Below are positions 16,379-25,864 of a stretch of DNA of 64,000 bases, piece by piece. Where the stretch lies: contig DAOULV010000022.1 of assembly GCA_034416335.1 (NCBI GenBank), positions 62,001 through 126,000 of the forward strand. Reading direction: 5' to 3'. The position numbers and the translations under genes are program-made. The notes below the pieces were generated by a model. It was not told where the DNA came from. It saw nothing but the letters and a program-made list of their open reading frames with translations, and did not search any database. Source of the stretch: MGML01 sp034416335. Lineage in GTDB: Bacteria; Chloroflexota; Dehalococcoidia; Dehalococcoidales; UBA2162. Position 1 is the stretch's first letter. Every line of letters begins with the position of its first letter.

Positions 16379-16930
16379 CTATAGACCCAGATCTCCGGCT
16401 ACTCCCTGCATTGCTTTCAAGCCCAGTTCCATAAATTCATCGAGTTCGAGTCCTATCTCGCTGCAGGAGGCGATGCCTTCGCGGCTGGCACCGGCGGCAA
16501 AGCTCTTTTCCTTAAAACGCTTTCGGACGGATTTAACTTCAACACTGGCCAGTTTCCTGTCGGGTCTTACCAGCGCGGCGGCGGTAATCAGTCCGGTCAG
16601 CGGGTCGGCGCAGAATAATGCCTTATCAAGCATAGACTCGCGGGGGACACCCAGCATTTCATTATGGGCAAGGATAGCTTTAGCAATATCTTCGTCAACT
16701 TCCATCTCCCTGACGAGATCGGAACCCAGCATTCCGTGGCTGTTCATATCTCCTTCGGTCAGTTCGACGTCGATATCATGAAGAAGCCCGGCAAGCCCCC
16801 ATTTTCCCTCGTCTTCACCGAAACGTTTCGCCAGCGCTTTCATTATTGCTTCCGTGGCCAGCATATGCTTGATAAGGTTTTCATTTTCCACGTTGTCTCT
16901 TACAGCTTCCAGAGCATCTTCCCGCGTCAT
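16379..16930 (-). CDS. HD-domain (HDIG-type) hydrolase
   Basis: A 183-residue protein with an HD fold: His in NLIKHMLATEAIM, HD in LAGLLHDIDVELTEGD, then SHGMLGSDLVRE and ILAHNEMLG, the usual H...HD...H...D metal ligands. Family members are metal-dependent phosphohydrolases; substrate unknown. The ATG overlaps the upstream MFS stop by 4 bases, so it is the last gene of the uvrA operon. Confidence 0.85.
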   Translation of the reverse strand: MTREDALEAVRDNVENENLIKHMLATEAIMKALAKRFGEDEGKWGLAGLLHDIDVELTEGDMNSHGMLGSDLVREMEVDEDIAKAILAHNEMLGVPRESMLDKALFCADPLTGLITAAALVRPDRKLASVEVKSVRKRFKEKSFAAGASREGIASCSEIGLELDEFMELGLKAMQGVAGDLGL

Positions 16931-18165
16931 TGTTTACCTCCGTTAGAAACAGGTCTCAGGAACAGGGACAATATTATACCTGTAACACCGAATACAACAC
17001 AAACGATAAACGCGATTGTGTAACTCCCCACAGCATCGTATATGGCACCCGCCATAACTGGACCTACCGCCGAACCGAAGGTAATCGTCGAGACTATTAC
17101 CCCCAGGATAACACCGTGAGAACGCATTCCGAACAAATCTGCTACAATCGGTGCCTGTGAAGCTACCATACCCCCGTAACCGAAGCCAAAAATAACGGCG
17201 AAAATATAAAACGACCACATTTCCCTGGCTATGAACAGCCAGGATACGGCTATCGCCATCAGGGCAAAGCTACCGACGACTATCCACCTGTTACCGATAC
17301 GGTCGGCAAGGCTTCCCATCGATACCCTGGCGCAGACACTGGCGCCGCCGACAGCGATAAATATGCTGGCGGCGGTAGTACCGGAGATGCCCAGTCCGGT
17401 AACGTGGAGGACTATATGGACCATAACGGCCTGAAGAATCAGTCCGAATCCGAAGTAGGCGAGTGTTATCAGCCAGAACGGGCGTGTTTTCCATGCCTTC
17501 CGGAGAGAGAGACCCTGCTGCTGAGTATCGATGTTTCCGGTATTATCCGAACTGGCAATTATTTGCTCAGGTGCGCGTTTGAGGAATTGCGCAGCTGACA
17601 TAATAATCACAAGGACGGATATACCGATTACTATATATGATGTTTTCCACCCATAGCTGTTGATAAGCCAGGTTGCCAGCGGCGGGAAAATCATTGTGCC
17701 CAGTCCGACTCCGGCTACTGATATCCCCACCATCAGACCCCTCTTGCTGTTTCCCGTAAACCACCTGGTAACGGTGGAAGTCAGCGGCACGTAACCGCCG
17801 CTCATCCCCACGGCTATTATTACTCCGTAAAAAAGGTATATCTGCCATATTTCACCTGTAAGTGACATCAGCATATAGCCCACACCCATAAACAGACCGC
17901 AGAGAGACATAACTATCCGGGGACCCAGTTTATCATTCATTTTTCCGGTAAAGATGTAGAGAATGCCGTGCAGTGTCATAAAAAGTGAAAATGCGCCGGA
18001 AGTTGCGGCTCTCGTCCAGCCGAAGTCCGTTGACAGTGGCTCGAAAAAGACGCTGAACGTATACAGAGTACCCCCCAGCACCATGTTGATTAACAAGCCC
18101 AGGGCTACTACTACGTATCCGTAGAAAAATTTCCCTTTTCCGGTGCGAGTCAGATTACTCATCAA
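16927..18165 (-). CDS. MFS transporter (oxalate/formate-antiporter or monocarboxylate-like group), copy 2
   Basis: A 412-residue protein with 12 predicted membrane helices and the MFS loop motif GKMNDKLGPRIV between helices 2 and 3. It begins FFYGYVVVALGLLINMVLGGTLYTFSVFFEPL, typical of the OFA/MCT-like group. It is a paralogue of the gene directly upstream, and their ends overlap by 11 bases. The substrate cannot be told; organic acid anions are typical for the group. Confidence 0.85.
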   Translation of the reverse strand: MMSNLTRTGKGKFFYGYVVVALGLLINMVLGGTLYTFSVFFEPLSTDFGWTRAATSGAFSLFMTLHGILYIFTGKMNDKLGPRIVMSLCGLFMGVGYMLMSLTGEIWQIYLFYGVIIAVGMSGGYVPLTSTVTRWFTGNSKRGLMVGISVAGVGLGTMIFPPLATWLINSYGWKTSYIVIGISVLVIIMSAAQFLKRAPEQIIASSDNTGNIDTQQQGLSLRKAWKTRPFWLITLAYFGFGLILQAVMVHIVLHVTGLGISGTTAASIFIAVGGASVCARVSMGSLADRIGNRWIVVGSFALMAIAVSWLFIAREMWSFYIFAVIFGFGYGGMVASQAPIVADLFGMRSHGVILGVIVSTITFGSAVGPVMAGAIYDAVGSYTIAFIVCVVFGVTGIILSLFLRPVSNGGKQ

Positions 18166-19411
18166 CCTGCCCTTTTACTATTGGTTTTATAAACAGTATA
18201 TCGATCAGTCCGAAAATTACGAGCCCCAGGAGTATGATAAACGCAATTCTGTAGCTTCCGGTGACGTCGAATATATATCCCGATAACGTCATTCCGATAC
18301 TGCCGCCGAGTGTACCGCAGAATATTGCGATACCGAGAAGCGAACCTTGTGATTTCGTGCCGAAAAGGCCGGCAATCAGGGGGGATATCAGGGCGAAAAA
18401 TCCACCGTGACTGAAACCATAAACCGCAGCGAACAGGTAAAGCATCCATAATTCATTCGCTGCCTGGAGCCAGGACATCCCGATGATAGCTATTATAAAA
18501 CAAATCACCATTGCCTGTTTATGTCCGAGTCTGTCACCGAGAAAACCCATCACCAGCCTGCCGCCCATACTGACCGCTCCGTAGGTCGATACCAGGCTGG
18601 CTGCCGTTGTATTCTGAATACCGAGGTCCTCGGCGTACGGAACGATATGCGTAAGGTTGGTCATTCCGGTGTAAACGATTGCCATGTAGAAACCACATAC
18701 CATCCAGAGCTGTTTTGTTTTCAGGGCTTCGATGAGTGAAAGCCCTTCCTCGGTCAGCGAAACAGGGGTGTCGGGCGTTTTTTCATCGCCGTCCGGCAGC
18801 AGCCCCATTTCCCGCGGGTCACGCCGGACAAGCTGGGAAAGCGGTACCACCGTTACGAGCACGGCGATACCCAGAAACAGGTAGGCATTATTCCATCCGT
18901 ACGCATCTATCAGCAGGCTCGAAATAAACGGTACCGTCATCATTCCCAGCCCGGTACCTACCTTCATTACGCCGCTCAATGTGCCGCGTTTCCTGACAAA
19001 CCACCTGACGACTGTTGCCAGCGGTACTATGTCCGCGGCGCTGAGACCGATACCCGCCAGCGACAGGAACAGGTATATCTGCCATATCGAACTCACCCGC
19101 GACAAAAGCAGATAGCCTGCGCCGAAGAGTATCCCGGAAATCGTCAATATCAGCCTCGGACCGAATCTGTCCGAGAGCATGCCGAGCAGCATTGCGGAGA
19201 CACCCATCACGATGAAAGCGACCGAGTTAGCACCCGAAAGTGCCGCCCGGGTGGAGCCGAAAGCATTCTCGAGGGGGGTGAAAAACACGCCGAAGCTGTT
19301 GAAAGCTCCGTGCATTACCACCATTACCAGAAAACAGGCAGCGACGACTATATATCCGTAAAAAAGCCGGGGTTTCCTCGCAGCTCCGGAGAAAGAATCG
19401 GGATCAGGCAC
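18155..19411 (-). CDS. MFS transporter (oxalate/formate-antiporter or monocarboxylate-like group), copy 1
   Basis: A 418-residue 12-helix MFS protein. The N-terminus RLFYGYIVVAACFLVMVV and the loop SDRFGPRLIL match its neighbour, so the pair is a tandem duplication that has since diverged. It starts 2 bases after the uvrA stop. Transcription should come from the uvrA promoter, an unusual pairing of a repair gene with carriers. Confidence 0.85.
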   Translation of the reverse strand: MPDPDSFSGAARKPRLFYGYIVVAACFLVMVVMHGAFNSFGVFFTPLENAFGSTRAALSGANSVAFIVMGVSAMLLGMLSDRFGPRLILTISGILFGAGYLLLSRVSSIWQIYLFLSLAGIGLSAADIVPLATVVRWFVRKRGTLSGVMKVGTGLGMMTVPFISSLLIDAYGWNNAYLFLGIAVLVTVVPLSQLVRRDPREMGLLPDGDEKTPDTPVSLTEEGLSLIEALKTKQLWMVCGFYMAIVYTGMTNLTHIVPYAEDLGIQNTTAASLVSTYGAVSMGGRLVMGFLGDRLGHKQAMVICFIIAIIGMSWLQAANELWMLYLFAAVYGFSHGGFFALISPLIAGLFGTKSQGSLLGIAIFCGTLGGSIGMTLSGYIFDVTGSYRIAFIILLGLVIFGLIDILFIKPIVKGQVDE

Positions 19412-19413
19412 GG

Positions 19414-22269
19414 CTATCCCTTTTTACCCGAGCCTGCGTATTCCGCGTCAGTTCGTAAAATACCCTTTAAATATCTGCCGGTGGCGGATGATTTTACCAA
19501 AGCGACTTCCTCGGGAGTGCCCGAGGTAACGATTTCTCCTCCGGCTTCACCGGCGCCCGGTCCCAGGTCGATGATATAATCCGCGTTTTTCATAACGTCA
19601 AGGTGGTGTTCGATGACTACTACCGTATTACCGGCATCAACCAGGCGCTGCAGTACTCTAAGTAAAGCGGCTACGTCTTCGAATGACAGTCCCGTAGTCG
19701 GCTCGTCCAGGATGTAGAGAGTCCTGCCGGTCGAGCGTTTCGACAGTTCCGTAGCCAGCTTCACTCTCTGGGCTTCACCTCCGGACAGCGTGGTAGCCGG
19801 TTGTCCCATCCGGATATAGCCAAGCCCCACATCACTGATGGTCGCCAGTTTGTTCCTGATTTTCGGGAAATTTTCGAAGAACGTGAGGGCCTGGGACACA
19901 GTCATATTCAGCACTTCGGCGATATTCTTGCCTCTGAACTTGATTTCAAGGGCTTCCCGGTTATATCTTTTGCCTTCACATACTTCACAGGGTACGGTTA
20001 CGTCCGGCAGAAACTGCATTTCTATCTGGATATATCCGTCACCGCCGCAGGCTTCGCAGCGTCCGCCTTTTACATTGAAGGAGAACCTTCCGGGTGCGTA
20101 TCCCCGTACCCTAGCTTCCGGGACGGTGGCGAACAGTTCCCGGATATAGGTGAAAGTGCCGGTATATGTCGCCGGATTACTTCGAGGGGTGCGGCCGATA
20201 GGAGACTGGTCGATATTCACCACCTTGTCGATGTGCTCGATACCAATTATTTCATCATGGTCGCCGGGGAGGTCTCTTGACCGGTAAAGTGTATGTGAAA
20301 GCTTTTTATAAAGAATTTCGTTGACCAGGCTGCTTTTTCCGCTTCCCGATACCCCTGACACGCAGACAAACTTGCCGAGTGGAATATGAACATCTATATT
20401 TTTCAGGTTGTTTTCCCTGGCACCCCTGATAACTATTTCCTCGCCTGAGCCGGGACGGCGTTCTTCCGGCATCGGTATCACCTTGTTGCCGCTGAGGTAC
20501 TGGCCGGTAATCGATCCCTTTTCCTTGATAATATCTTCGATCGTGCCTTCGGCGATGATTTCACCGCCTTTTTCACCCGCGCCGGGACCTATATCGATAA
20601 TATGGTCGGCGGCTCTCATCATAGCTTCGTCGTGTTCGACTATCAAAACGGTATTTCCGAGGTCTCTCAGGCTCAGCAGTGTCTGAATCAGGCGCGAGCC
20701 GTCCACGGGATGGAGACCTACCGTCGGCTCATCGCATATATACAGTACGCCCATCAGTCCGCTGCCTATTTGGGTCGCCAGGCGAATACGCTGTGCTTCG
20801 CCGCCGCTGAGGGTGGCGGTCGGTCTGTCCAGGGTGAGGTAGTCGAGTCCGACATTCTGTAAAAACCCGAGGCGTGACCTGATTTCTTTCAGTACCTGAT
20901 AGGCAATTATATTCTCCCGTTCCGTCAGAATGGAATCCGGAATATCATCAGCCCATTTCAGGAGACGGCTGACGGACATGGCGCTGACGTCCATTATATT
21001 CAGGGTGCCTATGGTCACGGCGAGCGATTCCGGTTTCAGGCGTTTTCCGCCGCAGGCGGGGCATTCCCTGAGGACCATGTAGCGTTCGATACCCATCCGG
21101 GAGTAATCGGACGAAGTATCCCGATATAGTCGTTCAAGGCGGGGGATGACTCCTTCCATACCGGTGTTAAATTCTCTCCGTCGACCGAAACGGTAGGTTT
21201 TTTTCCGGGGCTGCCTGTTTTCACCGTAAAGGACCATGTCCAGATTTTCTCTGGAAAGGTTTTTCACGGGGGTATCCAGCGAAAAACCGTACCTGCGGGC
21301 AATCTGTTCCAGGTGATAATAGTACCAGGTATGCCCCCGGTAGGGATGTATTGCTCCTTCCGCAATCGAGAGATCATTGTTCGGTATTATCAGGTCGGGG
21401 TCTATTTCCTGTTTGTATCCGAGCCCGGTACAGACCGGACAGGCGCCGTGGGGATTGTTGAAGCTGAAATTCCGGGGGGCTATTTCCCCGAAGCTTAGTC
21501 CGCAATAAACACAAGCAAAATGTTCCGAAAAAAGCATCTCCTCGCCGTCGATAATAGACACCAGAACAACGCCGTTACCCAGCTTTAAAGCCGTTTCCAC
21601 GGAGTCAGCGATACGTGTCTGACTGTCGCTCTGGCCGATTACTATTCTGTCTACTACCGCCTCGATAGAGTGCTTCTTATTCTTGTCCAGCTGGAATTCA
21701 TCTGATAGGTCGTGTACTTCTCCGTCGACTCTTGCCCTGGCGTAACCGGACCTGCGAAGGTCGTCGAATATCGACTGGTATTCACCCTTCCGGTCGGTTA
21801 CCAGCGGCGCCATTATCATAATCCGGCTGCCTTCGTCTATCTGCTGGATGGAATCCACAATCTGCTGTACCGTCTGGCTGGCAATCTCTCTGCCGCACTG
21901 GGGGCAGTGAGGGTGACCGACACGGGCAAAGAGAAGACGGAGGTGGTCGTAGGTCTCGGTTATCGTTCCCATTGTGGAACGGGGGTTTTTACTGGGACCT
22001 TTCTGGTCGATGGATATCGCCGGACTTAGCCCCTCTATATAGTCGACATTTGGTTTTTCCATCCTGCCCAGGAACTGCCGGGCGTAGGCGGAAAGAGATT
22101 CGACATACCGTCTTTGTCCTTCTGCGTAGATAGTGTCGAACGCCAGAGAACTCTTCCCCGAGCCTGAGACACCGGTAATAACCACCAGCTTATCGCGTGG
22201 AATAATCACGTCGATATTCTTCAGATTATGCTCACGGGCTCCTTTGACGATAATGGAATCGAGCGGCAT
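19414..22269 (-). CDS. uvrA: Excinuclease ABC subunit A
   Basis: The protein is 951 residues from the ATG at 22269, which has AAAGGA upstream and lies about 16 bases after the predicted transcription start; the longer reading frame to 22320 reaches into the promoter and is rejected. It contains two ABC ATPase modules, each with Walker A (GVSGSGKSSLAFDT and GVSGSGKSSLVNE), signature LSGGEAQRI / LSGGEAQRV, and Walker B ICDEPTVGLHP / ILDEPTTGL. Zinc-binding Cys pairs (CPQCG, CPVC, CPACGG, CEACGG, CEVCEG) are present. UvrA finds bulky DNA lesions with UvrB, which is not in the window. Confidence 0.97.
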   Translation of the reverse strand: MPLDSIIVKGAREHNLKNIDVIIPRDKLVVITGVSGSGKSSLAFDTIYAEGQRRYVESLSAYARQFLGRMEKPNVDYIEGLSPAISIDQKGPSKNPRSTMGTITETYDHLRLLFARVGHPHCPQCGREIASQTVQQIVDSIQQIDEGSRIMIMAPLVTDRKGEYQSIFDDLRRSGYARARVDGEVHDLSDEFQLDKNKKHSIEAVVDRIVIGQSDSQTRIADSVETALKLGNGVVLVSIIDGEEMLFSEHFACVYCGLSFGEIAPRNFSFNNPHGACPVCTGLGYKQEIDPDLIIPNNDLSIAEGAIHPYRGHTWYYYHLEQIARRYGFSLDTPVKNLSRENLDMVLYGENRQPRKKTYRFGRRREFNTGMEGVIPRLERLYRDTSSDYSRMGIERYMVLRECPACGGKRLKPESLAVTIGTLNIMDVSAMSVSRLLKWADDIPDSILTERENIIAYQVLKEIRSRLGFLQNVGLDYLTLDRPTATLSGGEAQRIRLATQIGSGLMGVLYICDEPTVGLHPVDGSRLIQTLLSLRDLGNTVLIVEHDEAMMRAADHIIDIGPGAGEKGGEIIAEGTIEDIIKEKGSITGQYLSGNKVIPMPEERRPGSGEEIVIRGARENNLKNIDVHIPLGKFVCVSGVSGSGKSSLVNEILYKKLSHTLYRSRDLPGDHDEIIGIEHIDKVVNIDQSPIGRTPRSNPATYTGTFTYIRELFATVPEARVRGYAPGRFSFNVKGGRCEACGGDGYIQIEMQFLPDVTVPCEVCEGKRYNREALEIKFRGKNIAEVLNMTVSQALTFFENFPKIRNKLATISDVGLGYIRMGQPATTLSGGEAQRVKLATELSKRSTGRTLYILDEPTTGLSFEDVAALLRVLQRLVDAGNTVVVIEHHLDVMKNADYIIDLGPGAGEAGGEIVTSGTPEEVALVKSSATGRYLKGILRTDAEYAGSGKKG

Positions 22270-22291
22270 CAGAACATCCTTTCTAATTGCC

Positions 22292-22320
22292 ATTGTAGCA
22301 TCTGCCGGTATGGCACTCAA
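22292..22320 (-). promoter_or_regulatory. uvrA promoter
   Basis: On the minus strand TTGAGT (22315-22320), a 17-base spacer and TACAAT (22292-22297) form a good sigma-70-type promoter. The start point should be near 22285, giving a short leader to the ATG at 22269. This settles the uvrA start. Confidence 0.65.
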
Positions 22321-22372
22321 GCTATTTATTTATTATTTTGGCACTATTTTATTTCGATTTTTTGATTGGAAA

Positions 22373-22593
22373 GGTGAGTGTAAACAACCAGATGCAAACG
22401 CAACTTAAAAATAGGATACTATCGGTTTTAGTCGTTACTGTACTCACCCCCTGTATCCCCCTCTCATTTTAACTCCCCTCTCCAGCCGGAAAAGACCAAC
22501 ACCAATTATCAATGGTGCTGGCTGGAGAGGGGTCAGGGGTGAGGTAAACACAAGCAATCAAATACAAACAGAATAAAAAAAAGGGGTATTGAC
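22373..22593. repeat. Dispersed intergenic repeat, copy A, with a solitary tail upstream
   Basis: The gap 22321-22675 holds this repeat and no gene before 22676. A tail segment (GTGTAAACAACCAGATGCAAACG) at about 22377-22400 precedes the main copy. The main copy (about 22421-22593) starts ACTATCGGTTTTAG, continues TGTACTCACCCCCTGTATCC, has a 13-bp perfect stem CCCCTCTCCAGCC (22475-22487)/GGCTGGAGAGGGG (22520-22532), then GAGGTAAACA and ends GGTATTGAC. It matches 26898-27050 on both sides of the variable centre. Confidence 0.7.
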
Positions 22594-22618
22594 AAATCCT
22601 GATTAAAGAAATTAAACT
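22589..22618 (+). promoter_or_regulatory. Promoter of the small zinc-protein gene, -35 at the end of the repeat
   Basis: TTGACA (22589-22594), an 18-base spacer and TAAACT (22613-22618). The -35 lies in the conserved TATTGAC end of the dispersed repeat. The same arrangement precedes the ParA-like gene. Confidence 0.55.
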
Positions 22619-22675
22619 CTAGTCCTTACACTTTAATAACCTGTCCTGTAAATTGCTTCAGGATTCGGGGAACAA

Positions 22676-22981
22676 ATGGCAAGAGTGCAGAGCATGGTGT
22701 GCCAGTTATGCGGGAGTGAAGTAGACTCTCGTTCCATTGAAAAGCATTACGTGGTCCCAAAAGAAATTATGGAACAGGCGCGGATGCGCAGGGCTAAAAT
22801 TATCAGACTATGCCCGAAATGTAATACCGAACTGCGGAACTGGTATAACGCCAAGATTGCCACGACCACGTACGATACCCAGATAAAGCAGTTCAGAGCG
22901 AGATTGCCAGCCGAGATGGTTAAGGAATACGAAGGGGCATACAACAGGTTTGCCAAATACAAAAAAGCACAGCTTGTCTGA
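22676..22981 (+). CDS. Small HNH-like zinc-binding protein of unknown function
   Basis: A 101-residue basic protein. Two Cys pairs (CQLCG at 9-13, CPKCN near 45) flank KHYVVPKEI, the spacing of an HNH/zinc-ribbon core, although the usual His-His pair is replaced by His-Tyr. The rest is helical and Lys/Arg-rich. Nuclease activity is not established by the motif. It is a single gene with its own promoter and a strong terminator. Confidence 0.65.
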   Translation: MARVQSMVCQLCGSEVDSRSIEKHYVVPKEIMEQARMRRAKIIRLCPKCNTELRNWYNAKIATTTYDTQIKQFRARLPAEMVKEYEGAYNRFAKYKKAQLV

Positions 22982-23008
22982 CATACGGGTAAGATATGGC
23001 GGATATGA

Positions 23009-23060
23009 AAAGAGGCACCTCCTGAAACACAGTTTTTATTTAAGGTGTCTCTTTATTTTT
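23009..23060 (+). terminator. Rho-independent terminator
   Basis: AAAGAGGCACCT (23009-23020) pairs over 12 positions (one G-T) with AGGTGTCTCTTT (23043-23054) and is followed by ATTTTT. It lies 28 bases after the small zinc-protein gene. Confidence 0.85.
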
Positions 23061-23108
23061 ACACCTGATTCCAGTATCATTGGTGAACAATAAACAGTGT
23101 ATAAAATT

Positions 23109-23828
23109 ATGAATAATAGATTTATCCGGGCATGCATTCTGGTTTTCTCCGTACCGGTGATAATGATCTTATCCGGCTGCGGAGATTCCGGCGGGAGTGC
23201 CGAAGCCGGACTGGCTCCCGATGATTCGGAAGTAATATGTCTGCCCGAACCACGGTATGACAGCGACGTATCACTGGAGGAAAGCCTGCTTGCCAGACGG
23301 TCGGTAAGGACTTACAGCGATGAACCTGTCACTTTGCAGGAAATATCTCAACTTTTATGGGCGGCGCAGGGAATAACCGATAACTCAGGACACAGGACGG
23401 CGCCCTCTGCGGTGGCGTTATATCCACTGAGTATCTACGTGGTTGCGAGCAACGTGCCGGAAATACTGGACGGAGTCTACCTGTACGAACCGGAAAATCA
23501 TGCTATCAGGCGCGTTATCGATGGGGATTTGAGAGACGACCTGGCGGACGCCGCCATGGGGCAGGCTTCGGTGCGGCAGGGGGCGCTATCATTCGTGGTT
23601 ACCGTGGATTACGGCAAAGTTATGTCAAGTTTCGGAGACAAGGGTGAAAGGTTCGGCACGCTCGAAGCGGGGCACGCGACCCAGAATTTGTGTCTGCAGG
23701 CAACTGCTCTCGACCTGGGAATCGTAACTGCCGGAGCCATCAACGATGACGAAGTGGCGAAAGTGCTGAATCTGCCGGAAGCCCTGACTCCTCTGTACGT
23801 GATTCCCGTGGGAAAGAAGCAGGAATGA
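23109..23828 (+). CDS. Nitroreductase-family lipoprotein (SagB/ThcOx-like)
   Basis: A 239-residue protein from the ATG at 23109 (a GTG at 23097 is also in frame). It opens with a lipoprotein signal peptide, RFIRACILVFSVPVIMI followed by the lipobox L-S-G-C, so it should be anchored outside the membrane. The mature part is an FMN nitroreductase of the SagB-like type: SLLARRSVRTYSDEPVTLQEISQLLWAAQG region (key residues R-R-S-V-R), and GHATQNLCLQATALDLG near the C-terminus. It is a probable flavin oxidoreductase; the substrate is unknown. An extracytoplasmic flavoprotein of this family is somewhat unusual. Confidence 0.82.
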   Translation: MNNRFIRACILVFSVPVIMILSGCGDSGGSAEAGLAPDDSEVICLPEPRYDSDVSLEESLLARRSVRTYSDEPVTLQEISQLLWAAQGITDNSGHRTAPSAVALYPLSIYVVASNVPEILDGVYLYEPENHAIRRVIDGDLRDDLADAAMGQASVRQGALSFVVTVDYGKVMSSFGDKGERFGTLEAGHATQNLCLQATALDLGIVTAGAINDDEVAKVLNLPEALTPLYVIPVGKKQE

Positions 23829-23870
23829 TATAGAATAAACAGACATTTTCACGAGAAAGGAGTGAATGAA

Positions 23871-24344
23871 ATGGACGGTGAAACAGTTTTAAGTTTTTCG
23901 GACCTGTGGCTGTGGCTGATATTCGTCGGTGCAGGACTGTTGTTCATCCTGCTGGAACTGCTTGTCGGTATAGATACGGGACTCGACCTGGTCTTTATCG
24001 GCACAGCCTTTATCATCGGCGGTCTGATAACCTGGCCGTTCAAGCTATGGGTGGTTACACTTATCGTTACCGCAGTGATATGTGTTTTATACGTATTCTT
24101 AGGAAGGAAGTACGTCCATAAATGGACGGCTGTAAGATTGGAAAAAACGAATATCGACGCCGTTATAGGCAGCAGCGGAATTGTATTACAAGACATTAAA
24201 CGGCATGATGTAGGACGCGTGAAAGTCGGTAATGAACGGTGGAGAGCGAAGTCGGAAGAAGATATTTCAGAAGGCGATGAGATTATAGTCACCGGTGTTA
24301 CCGGGGCTACTCTTACTGTAGAAAAATACGAAGGAGGAGATTAA
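23871..24344 (+). CDS. NfeD-family membrane protein
   Basis: The protein is 157 residues from the ATG at 23871, which sits 8 bases after AAAGGAG; the in-frame GTG at 23862 overlaps that ribosome site. Two or three hydrophobic segments (about 12-70) are followed by a soluble OB-fold domain with GSSGIVLQDI and GRVKVGNERWRAKSEEDISEGDEIIVTG pattern (key W and GD). This is the short NfeD form without the ClpP-like protease domain. It pairs with the SPFH gene 4 bases downstream, a widely conserved couple thought to organise membrane microdomains. Confidence 0.9.
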   Translation: MDGETVLSFSDLWLWLIFVGAGLLFILLELLVGIDTGLDLVFIGTAFIIGGLITWPFKLWVVTLIVTAVICVLYVFLGRKYVHKWTAVRLEKTNIDAVIGSSGIVLQDIKRHDVGRVKVGNERWRAKSEEDISEGDEIIVTGVTGATLTVEKYEGGD

Positions 24345-24348
24345 TATT

Positions 24349-25254
24349 ATGTCAGCTGGTTATGTAGTCCTGATTATCATACTGGTGCTGGCAGTGGTAC
24401 TGCTGGCAAAATCCGTTACCATCATCCACCAGGCGCAGAGAGGTATTGTAGAGAGGTGGGGCAGGTATAAGGAGACCTGGGAACCGGGACTCAGGTTTCT
24501 GATTCCTTTTATCGACAATCTGGTATCCCGCATCGATATGAGGGAAACCGTGATAGATATCGCTCCCCAGCCCGTTATTACCAATGACAACGTTACCGTG
24601 ACGATAGACGCCGTAGTCTATTATTACGTGACCGATGCCAAGGCTGTCAGGTATGAAGTGGCGAATTTCTTTACAGCCGTCAGCAAACTTGCTCAGACTA
24701 ACATCAGAAACGTTGTTGGTGAAATGACTCTTGACGAATCGTTATCGTCAAGAGAACGTATTAATGCCGCGTTAACGACGACGCTCGATGAAGCTACGGA
24801 TAAATGGGGAGTCAAGGTAACAAGGGTCGAGGTCAAGGAAATCGAGCCACCGCACGATATATCCGACGCGATGAGCAAGCAGATGAAGGCGGAGCGTGAG
24901 AAGAGGGCTACTATCCTAGAAGCCGAAGCCTACCGGCAGAAACAGATCCTCGAGGCTGAAGGCGATAAGCAGAATGCCATTCTTGTTGCCGAGGGCAGCC
25001 GTCAGAAAGCCATACTGGAAGCCGAGGGCGACCGGCAGGCGGCGATACTCAGGGCAGAAGGTGAAGCCCAGGCTATTGAGAATGTTTCAAAGGCGGCGGA
25101 CACCTTCTTCATAGGTAATGCCCAGCTTCTTAAGCAGCTCCAGGTAACCCAGGCTTCGCTGCAGGACAATACCAAGCTGGTCCTGTCCGACCAGTCAAAG
25201 CTGATCAACGTCCTCGGACTGGCTGAAGCACTTAAGGAGGGTAATTCGGAGTAG
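24349..25254 (+). CDS. SPFH/Band-7 family protein (stomatin/QmcA-like)
   Basis: A 301-residue protein with one N-terminal membrane segment (about 3-22). The SPFH domain follows (IVERWGRYKETWEPGLRFLIPF, MRETVIDIAPQPVITNDNVTV pattern). Its helical tail (about 185-245) has near-repeats of EAEGDKQ/AEGSRQ/AEGDRQ, typical of the coiled-coil assembly region. It likely oligomerises at the membrane with the upstream NfeD protein. GAAGGAGGAG precedes the ATG. Confidence 0.93.
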   Translation: MSAGYVVLIIILVLAVVLLAKSVTIIHQAQRGIVERWGRYKETWEPGLRFLIPFIDNLVSRIDMRETVIDIAPQPVITNDNVTVTIDAVVYYYVTDAKAVRYEVANFFTAVSKLAQTNIRNVVGEMTLDESLSSRERINAALTTTLDEATDKWGVKVTRVEVKEIEPPHDISDAMSKQMKAEREKRATILEAEAYRQKQILEAEGDKQNAILVAEGSRQKAILEAEGDRQAAILRAEGEAQAIENVSKAADTFFIGNAQLLKQLQVTQASLQDNTKLVLSDQSKLINVLGLAEALKEGNSE

Positions 25255-25335
25255 ACGACAGCTAACCGGACAATAAAATACTATCCGTATGGATAATATC
25301 TTTTTTCTTTTTTTATCCTTACCCCTGTTACGAAT

Positions 25336-25368
25336 AATCCCCTCTCCTTGAAAAGGAAAGGGGATTTT
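25336..25368 (+). terminator. Possible terminator after the NfeD-SPFH operon
   Basis: AATCCCC (25336-25342) pairs with GGGGATT (25360-25366), with inner CCTT/AAGG, followed by TTTT. It lies 82 bases after the SPFH stop. It belongs to the CCCCTCTCC repeat type, so it may be a repeat that also terminates. Confidence 0.45.
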
Positions 25369-25528
25369 CGAAAATACCACGGTTTTACGCCTGGTTGGTT
25401 ATCTGAAAGAGAGGTATCTTGCTGTGGAGGATACTCACGACTATATCAAGATACTGCCTCGGAATCTGCTCAACAGTGTTGGATGAGGTTATATGAGTTA
25501 AGTCTGTGAAGAAAACAATGTTATTTTC

Positions 25529-25785
25529 GAGTCACCCTCTGTCCCTTTCAGGGAAAGGGGGTGAACTCGTAACCGGGGAAAAGGGTAAAGAGAAATCCAG
25601 GTATTGAAACAAAAATAATTATATTAAAAGTCTGGTACAGTTACGCGATTTATAAAGATCGCCATAGCCTGCGTTAACCCACCTCTGCTAAAGCTATGGC
25701 GGACAAGTACTTCGGCGGACAGGCAGCGGATCAGGCATGGATTGCCACGTTATCTGCCTGCGGCGGACTCCTCGCAATGACATCA
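25529..25785. repeat. Intergenic repeats between the SPFH and SDR genes
   Basis: The 610-base gap 25255-25864 has no convincing gene. After the hairpin at 25336 it holds a second hairpin (CGAGT-CACCC...GGGTG-ACTCG, 25529-25570). A block at about 25675-25785 includes two GGCGGAC units and ends ATTGCCACG (25741-25749) ... CTCGCAATGACA (25771-25782). That last signature recurs at 33719-33755. Confidence 0.6.
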
Positions 25786-25864
25786 TACTAATGTATCCAG
25801 TGAATTTACTTGACTACCCGAAATCGGCTGGAATAAAATCAGTTACTTATTGGGAGGGAAAGAG

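Noticed and set aside
22270..22320. Longer uvrA start, 17 codons upstream
   Set aside because: It overlaps the TTGAGT-17-TACAAT promoter and lacks a ribosome site, while the ATG at 22269 has AAAGGA and starts the normal UvrA N-terminus.
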